Source of the DNA: Bradyrhizobium sp. sBnM-33
GTDB taxonomy: Bacteria; Pseudomonadota; Alphaproteobacteria; Rhizobiales; Xanthobacteraceae
Reading direction: 5' to 3'
NCBI RefSeq assembly: GCF_032917945.1
Contig: NZ_CP136624.1
Location: 7,254,001 to 7,318,000, forward strand
Length of the DNA stretch: 64,000 nucleotides
The position numbers and the translations under genes were made by a program. Positions 8,407 to 17,207 of the stretch are shown piece after piece. Position 1 is the first letter of the stretch; each line of letters starts with the position of its first letter. Below the pieces are notes generated by a model. The model did not search any database. It had not been told where the DNA came from and saw only the letters and a list, made by a program, of their open reading frames with translations.

Positions 8407-9948
8407 TCATTCCAGCCAGGTGTTGGATACGTCGATCACCCCGCTGTACATTTTTGGCAAGCCCTTGAGCTTCGCGCTCGACAGCGCGTAATAGGTGTTC
8501 TGGAAAGTCCAGAACCAGATCGCTTCCTTGTTGATAATACGGCTGATCGCGCAATAGTCCTCGATGCGCTTGTTCACATCGGCCGTGGTCCGCGCGCGCT
8601 CGAGCAGATTATCGAGTTCGGGATTGGAATAGTTGGCGAGCGCAACCGGGCTGCCGGTACGGAAGTTGGCATACATCTGAATGTCAGGATCGGCGAGATC
8701 GATGATTCGCCATGGCGTCAGTTGAAATTGACGCATGAAGGCACGAGGCGGGATCGTGGCTTGGTCAACCTGCTCTATCTCCATGTTGGCGCCGGCCCGC
8801 TTCCAGAACTGTTGCAGCACCTGGCCAACGGTACGCCCCCGGGGCGTCGCCGTGACGAGCATCTTGAATTCGACGGGCTTGCCATAGTCCTTGATCAGCG
8901 CCTTGGCCTTCTCAAGGTCTTCGGGAAGCGCACCATCGTCCTTGCATTTGACCCAGGAGCCGTCGCCGTAGGGGTTGCTGGCAGGCCTTGCGAGACCATT
9001 GGTAATTGCCTGCGACATCTTCTTGCGGTCAAGCGCCATGACCAGCGCCTGGCGGACACGCACATCGTCGAACGGCGCGACCTTAGTATTGAAGGCGTAG
9101 ACCTGCGCGCCGGACCCGACATAGGTGTGCACGGTCAGCTTCGGATCCTTCTGCGCCTTCATGATGTTGTCGGCGTCGTATTCGTCGTCCCAGATGATAT
9201 CGGCCTCGCCGGATTGCAGACTGGCAAACCGCGATTGCGCGTCCGGCAGTGGCTTCAACGTGATGCGGTCGAGATAGGGACGGCCCTTGTTCCAATAGTC
9301 GGGATTTTTCTCAAGCACCATGCGGTCGCCCGCGCTCCATGACTTCAGGATATAAGGTCCGGTGCCGACGGGGTTGCGGTTGTAGTCATCGCCCTTGGTC
9401 TTCCACGCGGTTGGCGACTGCACCGAATTGTTGGCGCTAGGAAAGCTCACAAGTGCCGGCATGTTCACCTGTGGGTCGTTCAGATTGTAGACCACCGTCA
9501 GCTCGTCGGGTGCCTGCACGTTGTTGACGTAGGCGATGTAAAAGGCACAGCGACACTTGTTGGCAGGATCTTTCTGCCGATCGAAATTTTCCTTGACTGC
9601 TTGGGCGTTGAAGGGTGTGCCGTCGTGGAATTTGACGCCAGGTCGCAGCTTGAAGGTCCAAGTCTTGAAGTCCGCGGAAGGAGTCCAGGACAGCGCAAGT
9701 TTCGGTTGCACACCGCCCTTATCGTCCAGAGTTGTTAGCGTGTCGAAAATCGCCGCCGCTGCAGTTCCGGCCGAGGTATCGAACACACCGACTTTCAGAG
9801 GATCGAAACCGGGGATATCGAGCTCAAGGCCGAAGGTGATGCTGCCGCCCGCTTTCTGCGCGCTGGCCGGCATTGCTGACAATGCCACGCCAAATCCCGC
9901 CACAAGAAATATTCGCGCAAGCGCGCTCGAACGGGTCGCCGCTTCCAT
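8407..9948 (-). CDS. Periplasmic solute-binding protein, family 5 (peptide/nickel type)
   Basis: A 513-residue exported binding protein that feeds the DppBCDF-like transporter downstream. The N-terminus has a signal peptide (about residues 9-30, ending SAMPASAQ), followed by GGSITFGLELDIPGFDPLKV as in SBP family 5. The family core is seen in WTFKLRPGVKFHDGTPFNAQAVKENF. The start at 9948 has GGAGGG at good spacing. It follows a CaiB-type CoA transferase gene on the same strand after 150 bp, which hints that the imported compound may be a carboxylic acid activated as a CoA ester. The ligand is unknown. Confidence 0.9.
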   Translation of the reverse strand: MEAATRSSALARIFLVAGFGVALSAMPASAQKAGGSITFGLELDIPGFDPLKVGVFDTSAGTAAAAIFDTLTTLDDKGGVQPKLALSWTPSADFKTWTFKLRPGVKFHDGTPFNAQAVKENFDRQKDPANKCRCAFYIAYVNNVQAPDELTVVYNLNDPQVNMPALVSFPSANNSVQSPTAWKTKGDDYNRNPVGTGPYILKSWSAGDRMVLEKNPDYWNKGRPYLDRITLKPLPDAQSRFASLQSGEADIIWDDEYDADNIMKAQKDPKLTVHTYVGSGAQVYAFNTKVAPFDDVRVRQALVMALDRKKMSQAITNGLARPASNPYGDGSWVKCKDDGALPEDLEKAKALIKDYGKPVEFKMLVTATPRGRTVGQVLQQFWKRAGANMEIEQVDQATIPPRAFMRQFQLTPWRIIDLADPDIQMYANFRTGSPVALANYSNPELDNLLERARTTADVNKRIEDYCAISRIINKEAIWFWTFQNTYYALSSAKLKGLPKMYSGVIDVSNTWLE

Positions 9949-10098
9949 GGATGTTCCCTCCGATATGTCGTTCGTCCGGTATTCCGGATCGTCGATGGCT
10001 CGCGGAGATTGTCCGGAAACGCCGTCGCGGGCAAGGGCGTTTGCAAGCCGCGGATGAAAAGCCGCAGCATCGCCACCCTTGCGTCGCGACGCCCGCCG

Positions 10099-11304
10099 TC
10101 AGGCGCGCTCAGCCAACTGCGCCTTGCCAGCGAAGGATGCGATCTCGTCCTCCGACAGGCCGGTCTCCTTCAGGTAGGCACGCGTGTGCTCGCCGAGCGT
10201 CGACATGCGCTTGGCCGCCGACACATTGGCGCCCGACATGCGGAACGGTAAATTGAGGACCTTGAAGGTGCCGCCACCGTCCTCCACCTCGGCCAATGCG
10301 CCGCGATGGGCAATCTGCGGATCGCGCAACGCTTCGGCTACCGTGCGATAAGCCGAGGACGGCACGCCATGCGCATTGAGCGCGGTGAGGCACTGCGCGG
10401 TCGTCACGGTGCGCGACCACGCTTCCACGCCTTCCATCAGGCTCGTCCAGTTCTCCCTCCGATCAGAATATTTGGCAAAGCGCGGATCGCTCACCCACTC
10501 GGGATGACCAATCACCTGCATCAGGCTTTGGAAGGTTTTCTCGCTGGCGATTGCCATCATCACATAGCCGTCCGTCGTCTCGATCGGGCCGAACATCGGC
10601 CGCTGCGTCGGCTTCACCTCGAATTGCGACCATTGCAGTTCGTTCAGCGTCAGGCTCAGCATAGATTCCAGCATCGAGACGTCGATGTGCTGGCCCTGCC
10701 CGGTTGTTGTGCGCTGATACAGCGCCGCCGAGATCGCACCGAATGCGTAGACGCCTGTCAACACATCGGCATGATAGATGCCGCAATAGTCCGGCCGGCT
10801 TCGTCCCGGCTGGTAGGCAAGATGCGCCATCTCATAGCCTGATGCCGCGTGAATCACCGGCGCATAGGCCGGCAGCTCCGCTGACGGCCCGGTCTGGCCA
10901 TATCCCGAGATGGAGCAATAGACCAGTTTGGGGTTGAGGCCGTACAGGGAGGCATAGTCGAGCTTCAATCGCCGCATCACGCCGGGGCGAAAATTCTCGA
11001 CCAGCACGTCAGCAGTCGCGGTCAGTCGGCGAACGGCTTCGACGCCCCTGGGCGATTTCAGATCGAGCACTAGGCTGTTCTTGCCGACATTGAGCTGGCC
11101 GAAAGCGGTCGAACAATTATTGCGAACCGGGGGACGGGTCCGCATCGTCTCGCCTTCCTCGGTTTCAATCTTGATGACCTCCGCCCCCATATCGGCTAGC
11201 ATGCGCGTGCAGTGAGGCCCGGCAATCGTGGTTGAGAAATCGAGGACGCGTAGGCCTGCGAAGCTGCCTGTCACATTCCTCTGCTCGTTACCGGCTATCG
11301 TCAT
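10099..11304 (-). CDS. CaiB/BaiF-family CoA transferase (class III)
   Basis: A 401-residue enzyme that moves CoA between acyl groups. Family features: LRVLDFSTTIAGPHCTRMLADMGAEVIKIE at the N-terminus, NVGKNSLVLDLKSPRG, VENFRPGVM, and the catalytic aspartate in YHADVLTGVYA (Asp180). AAGGAG precedes the ATG at 11304. It is the first gene of a minus-strand run that continues with the peptide/nickel-type importer, the alcohol dehydrogenase and the decarboxylating dehydrogenase, so it may activate the imported substrate. The CoA donor and acceptor cannot be read from the sequence. Confidence 0.88.
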   Translation of the reverse strand: MTIAGNEQRNVTGSFAGLRVLDFSTTIAGPHCTRMLADMGAEVIKIETEEGETMRTRPPVRNNCSTAFGQLNVGKNSLVLDLKSPRGVEAVRRLTATADVLVENFRPGVMRRLKLDYASLYGLNPKLVYCSISGYGQTGPSAELPAYAPVIHAASGYEMAHLAYQPGRSRPDYCGIYHADVLTGVYAFGAISAALYQRTTTGQGQHIDVSMLESMLSLTLNELQWSQFEVKPTQRPMFGPIETTDGYVMMAIASEKTFQSLMQVIGHPEWVSDPRFAKYSDRRENWTSLMEGVEAWSRTVTTAQCLTALNAHGVPSSAYRTVAEALRDPQIAHRGALAEVEDGGGTFKVLNLPFRMSGANVSAAKRMSTLGEHTRAYLKETGLSEDEIASFAGKAQLAERA

Positions 11305-11512
11305 TGTCGTGTAGCTCCTTGGGCCTGACGGCAGTTGTTGTTGGTGTTGCTAGCGCGGCGTGACCCTAAAGGGCACCGCCGCGGCAGGAAAGTCTTTCGC
11401 ATTAGGAACCGATAGCGAGGGCCCGGCATTATCGCCAGTAGACTAGACCTTAAGACTAAACTGGACCCTTTCTTGCATTTCCCCTCATCAGAGGCTGGTA
11501 GAGGGCATTCCT

Positions 11513-12940
11513 TTGAGAGTCTTATTCATCACTACGGAAATGGATGATTTCGTCCGGGTGGGCGGGCTCGCTGCCGTGTCCGCCGCCCTGCCCCGGGCGC
11601 TTCGCCGACGAAGCGACGTCAGGGTCATGCTGCCCGGCTATCGGGACGTCGTCGAGCAACTCACTCACGTTGATATTGTTGGACAATGTGACGCGCTGGC
11701 GGAGATGCCGGCCTGCTCGGTCGGGCGGGCCGCGACCAAGGACGGCCTGCCGGTGTACGTCCTGCTCTGCCCGCAGTTGTATGACCGGCCCGGCAACCCC
11801 TATGGCGATGAATCCGGCCGCGACTGGCCCGACAACGACATCCGCTTCGGGCGGTTTGCATCCGCTGCCGCCGAACTTGCCTTGGGCAAGGTGGACAAGA
11901 ATTGGGCAGCGGACCTGGTTCACGCCAATGACTGGCAGGCTGCATTGACGCCGGCCTACCTGGCCTGGAAGGACGCAAAAGTCCCTTCGATCCTGACCAT
12001 CCATAACCTCGCCTATCAGGGACTGTTTCCCCCGGACTCGCTGCGCCGCATCGGGGCGCCCGAAAGCTCCTTCCACATCGACGGGCTCGAATTCTACGAT
12101 CACGTGTCGTTCCTGAAAGGCGGCCTCGTCTACGCCTCGCATCTGACTACCGTCAGCGCCACCTACGCAAAGGAGATCACGACGCGCGAGCTCGGCTGCG
12201 GGCTCGAAGGCCTGCTGAAGCGCCGCTCGGACGCCGACCAACTGACCGGCATCCTGAACGGTATTGATGAAAGCTGGGATCCGCGCGCCTGCGCACAATT
12301 GGCGCAGACTTTCGGCGCCGGCGATTGGGAGGGTAAGCAGGCGAACGCGAACTATGTCCGCAGGCAGTTTGGCCTGGCGGTATCACGGGGGCCGATTTTT
12401 GCGCTTGTCGCCCGCCTCGTCCACCAGAAGGGCGTCGACCTCGTATTGTCAGCCGCCGATAAAATCATCGATGCCGGCGGCCAGATCGTGGTGACCGGCA
12501 GCGGCGAGCCCCAAATCGAGAAGGCGCTGGTCGAGGCACATCTGCGCCGGCCGGACGCGATCGGTGTCGTCATCGGCTTCAATGATGGACAGGCGCGGCG
12601 GATGTTTGCCGGCAGCGACTTCACGCTGATGCCGTCGCGGTTCGAGCCGTGCGGGCTGAGCCAGATGTATGCGCAGCGGTTCGGATCGCTGCCGATCGGC
12701 CACCAGACCGGCGGGCTGGCGGAGACCATCAAGGACGGCGAAACCGGATTCCTGTTTTCGAAGCCGTCGCCGGAGTCGTTTCTCGGCGGCGTGCGGCGGG
12801 CGTTCGAAGCCTTCCGCGCCAAGGACCGGCTCGACACGATGCGACGCAACGCAATGGCACGATCGTTTAGCTGGGACCTTTCAGCCGCCTGCTACAACGC
12901 GCTCTACCGCAAGACAGTCGCGCCTTCCATCGCGGCGTAA
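11513..12940 (+). CDS. glgA: Glycogen synthase, ADP-glucose type (GT5)
   Basis: A 475-residue GT5 glucosyltransferase, matching the usual length near 477, which extends alpha-1,4-glucan from ADP-glucose. The N-terminus MRVLFITTEMDDFVRVGGLA aligns with the family start if TTG 11513 is the initiator; GAGGG lies upstream. The canonical KTGGL motif reads RVGGL, so the ADP-glucose lysine (Lys15 in E. coli) is Arg15 here. The C-terminal catalytic motif MPSRFEPCGLSQMY and QTGGLAETI are intact. No glgB, glgC or glgP lies next to it; a debranching-type glucosidase is 9 kb away. It converges on the patatin gene with only 6 bp between stops. Confidence 0.88.
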   Translation: MRVLFITTEMDDFVRVGGLAAVSAALPRALRRRSDVRVMLPGYRDVVEQLTHVDIVGQCDALAEMPACSVGRAATKDGLPVYVLLCPQLYDRPGNPYGDESGRDWPDNDIRFGRFASAAAELALGKVDKNWAADLVHANDWQAALTPAYLAWKDAKVPSILTIHNLAYQGLFPPDSLRRIGAPESSFHIDGLEFYDHVSFLKGGLVYASHLTTVSATYAKEITTRELGCGLEGLLKRRSDADQLTGILNGIDESWDPRACAQLAQTFGAGDWEGKQANANYVRRQFGLAVSRGPIFALVARLVHQKGVDLVLSAADKIIDAGGQIVVTGSGEPQIEKALVEAHLRRPDAIGVVIGFNDGQARRMFAGSDFTLMPSRFEPCGLSQMYAQRFGSLPIGHQTGGLAETIKDGETGFLFSKPSPESFLGGVRRAFEAFRAKDRLDTMRRNAMARSFSWDLSAACYNALYRKTVAPSIAA

Positions 12941-12946
12941 TCCGAT

Positions 12947-14110
12947 CTACTCCGCCGCTTCCGGCATCACCTCCGTCTGCTCGTGGAGAATGACGCCGGA
13001 TAGCGGATCAAATTCGCCGACCCAGGGCTTCTTCTCGAGCACTGCTTTGGTGTGGCGGTAACCGGCATCCCAGCGCTGCATGATTCCGGATGGACTGAAA
13101 TCGATATCCTTGGTGTGGTCCTCCCGGCTGAGCTGCGGGGCGAGCAGCCGCACCACATGCATCCGGGTCGGACAGCCATAACCCGTCAGCTCCCTCACCG
13201 CGTCGCTGTTGCGCTCGGCCTCCGGCAGACGCGCGGCGAGCTGGTTGATGACGTGTCGCAGCCGATGCGCCTGCTGCTGTCGCGCGATGTGGCTGGCGAT
13301 CCGGCTAGAATACTGCACGTCCTTGTGCCGGTTCAGCACCTCCGCCATCGTGGTCGGCTCGGCTCCAGACGGATTCCAAAGATGCACGGCGAAGACCAGC
13401 GAGTTCTTGCGCGGATTATCGTCGAAGACGGCTTCCGTCGGCGTGTTCGACAATATGCCACCGTCCCAGTAAAGCTCGCCATCGATGGGGACCGCCGGGA
13501 ATGCCGGCGGCAGCGCGCCCGACGCCATGATGTGCCTGACGCCAAGTTCGCAGTCCCGGCTATCGAAATAGCGCATCTGGCTGGTGCGGACATGGGCGGC
13601 GCCGACCGTCAGGCGTGGCGAGCATTGATTGACCAGCTTGAAATTGACCAGCTCGCTTAAGGTTCGCTCCAGCGGCGCGGTCGAGTAATAGCCGGCATTG
13701 TCAGCGCCGAGCGGATAGGAATCGCCGGCATGGGCCAACGGGTTGGGCCGAAAGAACCCGGGAATGCCGTTGGTCACGGTCGACCAATAAGAAAGCTTTT
13801 CGTTGAAACCAGGAAAGATGTCGCGAAAGGTCCAGACCGGATTCTGCTCCATCTTCTTCCAGAACGCGCGAAGGCGCGACAATCGGTTCTGCGGCGCGCT
13901 GCCGGCGATCAGGCTCGCGTTGATCGCACCAATCGAGGTGCCGATGATCCAGTCCGGCTCGATCCCGGCCTCATGTAGCGCCTGGTAGACGCCGGCCTGA
14001 TAGGAGCCCAGCGCGCCGCCGCCCTGCAGCACCAACACGATCTGACCCGGCTCGGACCTCGCGAGCGATCGCAAGTTCGGCGAAGAACCGATATCCCGAA
14101 CGTCCTTCAT
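12947..14110 (-). CDS. Patatin-like phospholipase with DUF3734-type C-terminus
   Basis: A 387-residue serine acyl hydrolase. The oxyanion loop QGGGALGSYQAGVYQAL, nucleophile elbow GTSIGA and the catalytic aspartate in DGGILSNTP form the Ser-Asp dyad. The C-terminal part with HKDVQYSSRIASHIARQQ fits the DUF3734 region. The ATG at 14110 (MKDVRDIGSS) is chosen over 14161 because GGGAG precedes it. The gene sits 28 bp after a 3-hydroxybutyrate dehydrogenase gene on the same strand. That pairing suggests a role in polyhydroxybutyrate or lipid turnover, which is inference. Confidence 0.85.
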   Translation of the reverse strand: MKDVRDIGSSPNLRSLARSEPGQIVLVLQGGGALGSYQAGVYQALHEAGIEPDWIIGTSIGAINASLIAGSAPQNRLSRLRAFWKKMEQNPVWTFRDIFPGFNEKLSYWSTVTNGIPGFFRPNPLAHAGDSYPLGADNAGYYSTAPLERTLSELVNFKLVNQCSPRLTVGAAHVRTSQMRYFDSRDCELGVRHIMASGALPPAFPAVPIDGELYWDGGILSNTPTEAVFDDNPRKNSLVFAVHLWNPSGAEPTTMAEVLNRHKDVQYSSRIASHIARQQQAHRLRHVINQLAARLPEAERNSDAVRELTGYGCPTRMHVVRLLAPQLSREDHTKDIDFSPSGIMQRWDAGYRHTKAVLEKKPWVGEFDPLSGVILHEQTEVMPEAAE

Positions 14111-14138
14111 GTCACGCTCCCTCGAAAGATTCGTTGCG

Positions 14139-14963
14139 CTAGTGCGCGGTCCAGCCGCCATCGACCGGCAGCGCGACGCCAGTGATCGATGCCGCCGCGT
14201 CGCTGGCGAGAAACACCGTCAGCGCGCCGAGTTCTTCGACAGTGGCAAAACGCTTGTTCGGTTGCTGCGCCAGCAGCACGTCGTGGATGACCTGCTCGCG
14301 GGAAATGCCGTGCGCCTTGGCCTGGCCGTCGATCTGCGCCTCGACCAGCGGCGTGTAGACGTAACCCGGGCAAATCGCGTTGCAGGTGATGCCGTCTTCC
14401 GCGGTCTCCAGCGCAGCTACCTTGGTCAGGCCGACGATGCCGTGCTTGGCCGCGACATAGGCCGCCTTGAACGGCGAAGCGACCAGGCCGTGCGCCGAGG
14501 CGATGTTGATGATCCGCCCGAACCTGTTCTGCCGCATCGCGGGCAATGCCAGCCGCATGGTGTGAAATGCCGATGACAAATTGATCGACAGGATCGCGTC
14601 CCACTTCTCGATCGGAAACTGATCGAGCGGCGCGACGTGTTGAATGCCGGCATTGTTGACCAGAATATCGAGCCGGCCGTGACTGGCGACCGTGTTAGCG
14701 ATCATCTCGGCGATTGCTTCCCGGCTGGTCATATCGGCCGGGGAATAGCTGACGTCGACGCCGAAATCGGCGATAAGCTGATCGCGTGTCTTGGCTATCT
14801 CGGCCGCGAGGCCGAAACCGTTCAGCACCACGGCCGAGCCGGCTTCGGCCAACGCGCGGGCGATCCCGAGCCCGATACCGCTGGTCGAGCCCGTGACCAG
14901 CGACGCCTTGCCTGTCAGCGGCCGCAAGGCCGAAGCGCCCTGTGTCTTGAGCTGAATATTCAT
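14139..14963 (-). CDS. bdhA: 3-hydroxybutyrate dehydrogenase (SDR family)
   Basis: A 274-residue short-chain dehydrogenase converting 3-hydroxybutyrate to acetoacetate with NAD. Seen: the cofactor motif TGSTSGIGLGIA, NNAGIQHVAPLDQFP, catalytic serine in NIASAHGLVASP, and YVAAKHG with the Tyr-Lys pair. The segment HVAPLDQFPIEKWD and the end ALPVDGGWTAH match this enzyme closely. The start at 14963 (MNIQLKTQ) has AAGGGCGG upstream. It probably forms an operon with the patatin gene and is divergent from a LysR gene that may regulate it. Confidence 0.88.
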   Translation of the reverse strand: MNIQLKTQGASALRPLTGKASLVTGSTSGIGLGIARALAEAGSAVVLNGFGLAAEIAKTRDQLIADFGVDVSYSPADMTSREAIAEMIANTVASHGRLDILVNNAGIQHVAPLDQFPIEKWDAILSINLSSAFHTMRLALPAMRQNRFGRIINIASAHGLVASPFKAAYVAAKHGIVGLTKVAALETAEDGITCNAICPGYVYTPLVEAQIDGQAKAHGISREQVIHDVLLAQQPNKRFATVEELGALTVFLASDAAASITGVALPVDGGWTAH

Positions 14964-15060
14964 GGGCCGCCCTTTCGCGTGACTGGTCAGCATCGTAACG
15001 AGACTATTTCCGCCGCAATCTGCACGCCGGGCACGGCTTCAAGGAAATGCTCTTTGGCTT

Positions 15061-15095
15061 CCAAAACCATACGCCCGTGCTATGGCGGTTTGGGT
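15061..15095. promoter_or_regulatory. Possible LysR binding site
   Basis: In the intergenic region between bdhA and the LysR gene, CCATA (15067-15071) and TATGG (15081-15085) form an inverted repeat inside a larger imperfect one (CCAAAACCATA and TATGGCGGTTTGG). The position between divergent genes fits a LysR site. The arms are short, so this is tentative. Confidence 0.3.
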
Positions 15096-15151
15096 AGTCA
15101 TCGAGGGGCGCGATCGGGTAGCTTTCCTGCACGACAGACCGGGGCACGGCC

Positions 15152-16054
15152 ATGGAGATGCATCAGGTTCGCTACTTCCTTGCGGTCGCGCGCGTGCTCA
15201 ACTTCACGCGCGCCGCCGACGAGTGCAACGTCACGCAGCCGTCGCTGACGCGGGCGATCAAGCAACTCGAAGCCGAACTCGGCGGCGATCTCTTTCGCCG
15301 CGAGCGTCCAGCCGCGCAATTGACCGAACTCGGCCAGCGCATGCATCCGCTGCTCAAGCAGTGCTATGAGGCGGCTACCGGCGCGCGCGAACTTGCCTCA
15401 TCCTTCAAGAGCGGCGAAGTCGGCGCGCTCCGGATCGCACTGACCCATTCGGTCGATCTGTCGCTGTTGATTCCACATCTCGATCAGATCAAGCGGATGT
15501 TCAATCGTCTGGAGTTTCGCTTTTTGCGCGGCAACGCCCGCGAAGTCGCGGAATATCTCAAGAAGGGCGAAGCCGAACTCGGCATTGCCGCCGAAATCAG
15601 CGAAGAGTGGGACCGGCTCGACACTTGGCCGCTGTTTACCGAAAACTTTCAGCTCGTCGTCAACCGGAAGCATCCGCTGGCAGACCGCGATAAACTCGAC
15701 TTCAGCGATCTTCGCGCCGAACAATTACTGTCGCGGAACTACTGCGAACATGCGGCGCGGCTGAACTCTTCGCTTCGCGAACACGGCCTCGACGTCGATC
15801 GCAGCCACGAGATCGCATCCGAGCGCGATCTGATCGAACTGTTGGAGGCCGATATCGGCGTCGCCGTGGTGCCCGATACAGCGTCTATCCCGCCGACGCT
15901 AAAGCGCGCCAGCGTCGAAGGGCTGGATGCCCGGCGAACGGTGAACCTTTACGGCGTGGCCGGACGTGAACGGACTGTGGTGGCATCCGCCGCCATGCGG
16001 ATGCTGCGCGGCGCCAATTGGCAGCAATTCATCGGCAGGAATGGAACTCCGTAA
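15152..16054 (+). CDS. LysR-family transcriptional regulator
   Basis: A 300-residue LysR regulator. The N-terminal winged helix is plain: MHQVRYFLAVARVLNFTRAA, then NVTQPSLTRAIKQLEAELGG and LFRRER. The effector-binding domain follows from about residue 90 and carries EISEEW and a VVPDTAS motif. In-frame ATGs at 15152 and 15158 are both possible. It is transcribed away from bdhA and could control it. The C-terminal domain resembles those of oxidative-stress or aromatic-acid LysR proteins, but the inducer is not evident. Confidence 0.9.
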   Translation: MEMHQVRYFLAVARVLNFTRAADECNVTQPSLTRAIKQLEAELGGDLFRRERPAAQLTELGQRMHPLLKQCYEAATGARELASSFKSGEVGALRIALTHSVDLSLLIPHLDQIKRMFNRLEFRFLRGNAREVAEYLKKGEAELGIAAEISEEWDRLDTWPLFTENFQLVVNRKHPLADRDKLDFSDLRAEQLLSRNYCEHAARLNSSLREHGLDVDRSHEIASERDLIELLEADIGVAVVPDTASIPPTLKRASVEGLDARRTVNLYGVAGRERTVVASAAMRMLRGANWQQFIGRNGTP

Positions 16055-16170
16055 GAGCTCCGGCTGGGTCGGTTCCCGGGCTTTCCGCCGCATTTCCGCT
16101 GACTATCGGTCCCCTTAAAATCCAGGACGGCCGCACCAATATAGAAATTGGCTGGGAGTTGGAGGGACTG

Positions 16171-16356
16171 ATGAAACCTCATCCGCGCCCGAACCGCAAA
16201 GATTGGGAACAGATCGCCGAGGATTTGCAGCAGACGGCGGATAGGCTGCCGCCCGGCGATGACAAGGAAGCCGCCAAACGCAAGGCGTTGCAAATGAGGA
16301 AGGCGGTCGAAATCAAAAATTGGCTGACTTCCCCAGGTATGCAACCGCCGCGCTGA
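16171..16356 (+). CDS. Small hypothetical protein, 61 aa
   Basis: A short charged protein with no signal peptide or membrane segment, probably one or two helices (KDWEQIAEDLQQTADRLPPG, then EAAKRKALQMRKAVEIKNWL). The ATG at 16171 has a strong GGAGG site 10 bp upstream, which decides the start over an in-frame ATG at 16018. I do not recognise a family. It follows the LysR gene after 116 bp, and a hairpin lies about 70 bp downstream. Confidence 0.65.
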   Translation: MKPHPRPNRKDWEQIAEDLQQTADRLPPGDDKEAAKRKALQMRKAVEIKNWLTSPGMQPPR

Positions 16357-16842
16357 TGCACTGCGCCGCCGGGAGCGAACCGCGGCGAAGGCCTGCTAAG
16401 GTGAATACCTGCTCGATAAAAAGCGACCCCGCCATTTGAATCGTGAATGACGGGGCCTTCGGAGCATTTCACCTTCTATGAAGGTTACTTGCTCCTTGTG
16501 GACATAACCTTCGACGCGCGATCACGTTCCGGGCTTCTTCGAGATTTTTCCTCTCGGAGATCTCTCGTCCTTGAAGTTTCTCTGCCGGTTCCACTACCAA
16601 CGCTTGCATCCGGTCGCCGGCGGTCTTGTGCGGCAGCGATCCCGGTTGCGCGTGTCCTGCACGCCGTCAGGCAATTCTCGGAACTGCTTCCCCTTCCCGG
16701 AATTTCCGTAGCTGAGGCGAGGTCGAACTGCTCGCCGGCATCATCCGAGCTTGCGGATGCCGGCCCGGGCCAGCGCCGCTGGGGACCTGCGCCAGGCGCT
16801 GCGCAGCGAAGCTGCGCCGAAATCGGTCAAGGGAGATCAGCC
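16357..16842. other. Intergenic region, 486 bp
   Basis: No convincing gene. A continuous plus-strand frame runs through it into the next gene, but the part before 16843 is low-complexity, unlike any family, and lacks a ribosome site. A hairpin lies at 16427-16455. The promoter for the monooxygenase-like gene should be here. Confidence 0.4.
16427..16455. terminator. Hairpin, possible terminator
   Basis: CCCCGCCATT (16427-16436) pairs with AATGACGGGG (16446-16455) with one mismatch. It lies 70 bp after the 61-residue gene. There is no long T run, so termination is uncertain. Confidence 0.4.
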
Positions 16843-17169
16843 ATGCCGCAGATCCACGCGGACAGACAACCCGTTACCCAGATCACGATCGTCGAGTCGG
16901 AACCCGAGAAGCAGGCGGAGGCGTTGTCGGTCATGACCGAGCGCGCCCGCTTCATGGCGCGTCAGCCGGGCTTCATATCGATCAGCCTGCATCGCAGTCT
17001 GGATGGACGCCGCATCGTCAACTACGTGCAATGGCAGAACAGCGATCTGCTGCGATCGGCCCATCAGTCGCCGGAGTTTCGCAAGCAGTGGGGCCACCTC
17101 GACGACATCACGAGCGAGATCGATCCGCATCTGTATGAAGTTACCGAAGTGATGGATGGTGGACGGTAA
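16843..17169 (+). CDS. Antibiotic biosynthesis monooxygenase (ABM) domain protein
   Basis: A 108-residue alpha/beta dimeric-barrel protein. QITIVESEPEKQAEALSVMTERARFMARQPGFISISLHRSLDGRRIVNYVQWQ has the ABM layout, with the aromatic/charged pocket of cofactor-free quinone or heme-degrading monooxygenases. AAGGGAGA precedes ATG 16843. It converges with the peroxiredoxin gene, with 38 bp between them. A role in oxidative detoxification is plausible, but the substrate is unknown. Confidence 0.75.
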   Translation: MPQIHADRQPVTQITIVESEPEKQAEALSVMTERARFMARQPGFISISLHRSLDGRRIVNYVQWQNSDLLRSAHQSPEFRKQWGHLDDITSEIDPHLYEVTEVMDGGR

Positions 17170-17207
17170 GCAGCGCCTTCCGCCATGCACAAGGCGGCAA
17201 GAAGCCA

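Noticed and set aside
16447..16842. N-terminal extension of the ABM gene frame
   Set aside because: The 132 extra residues match no family, and a good ribosome site precedes ATG 16843.
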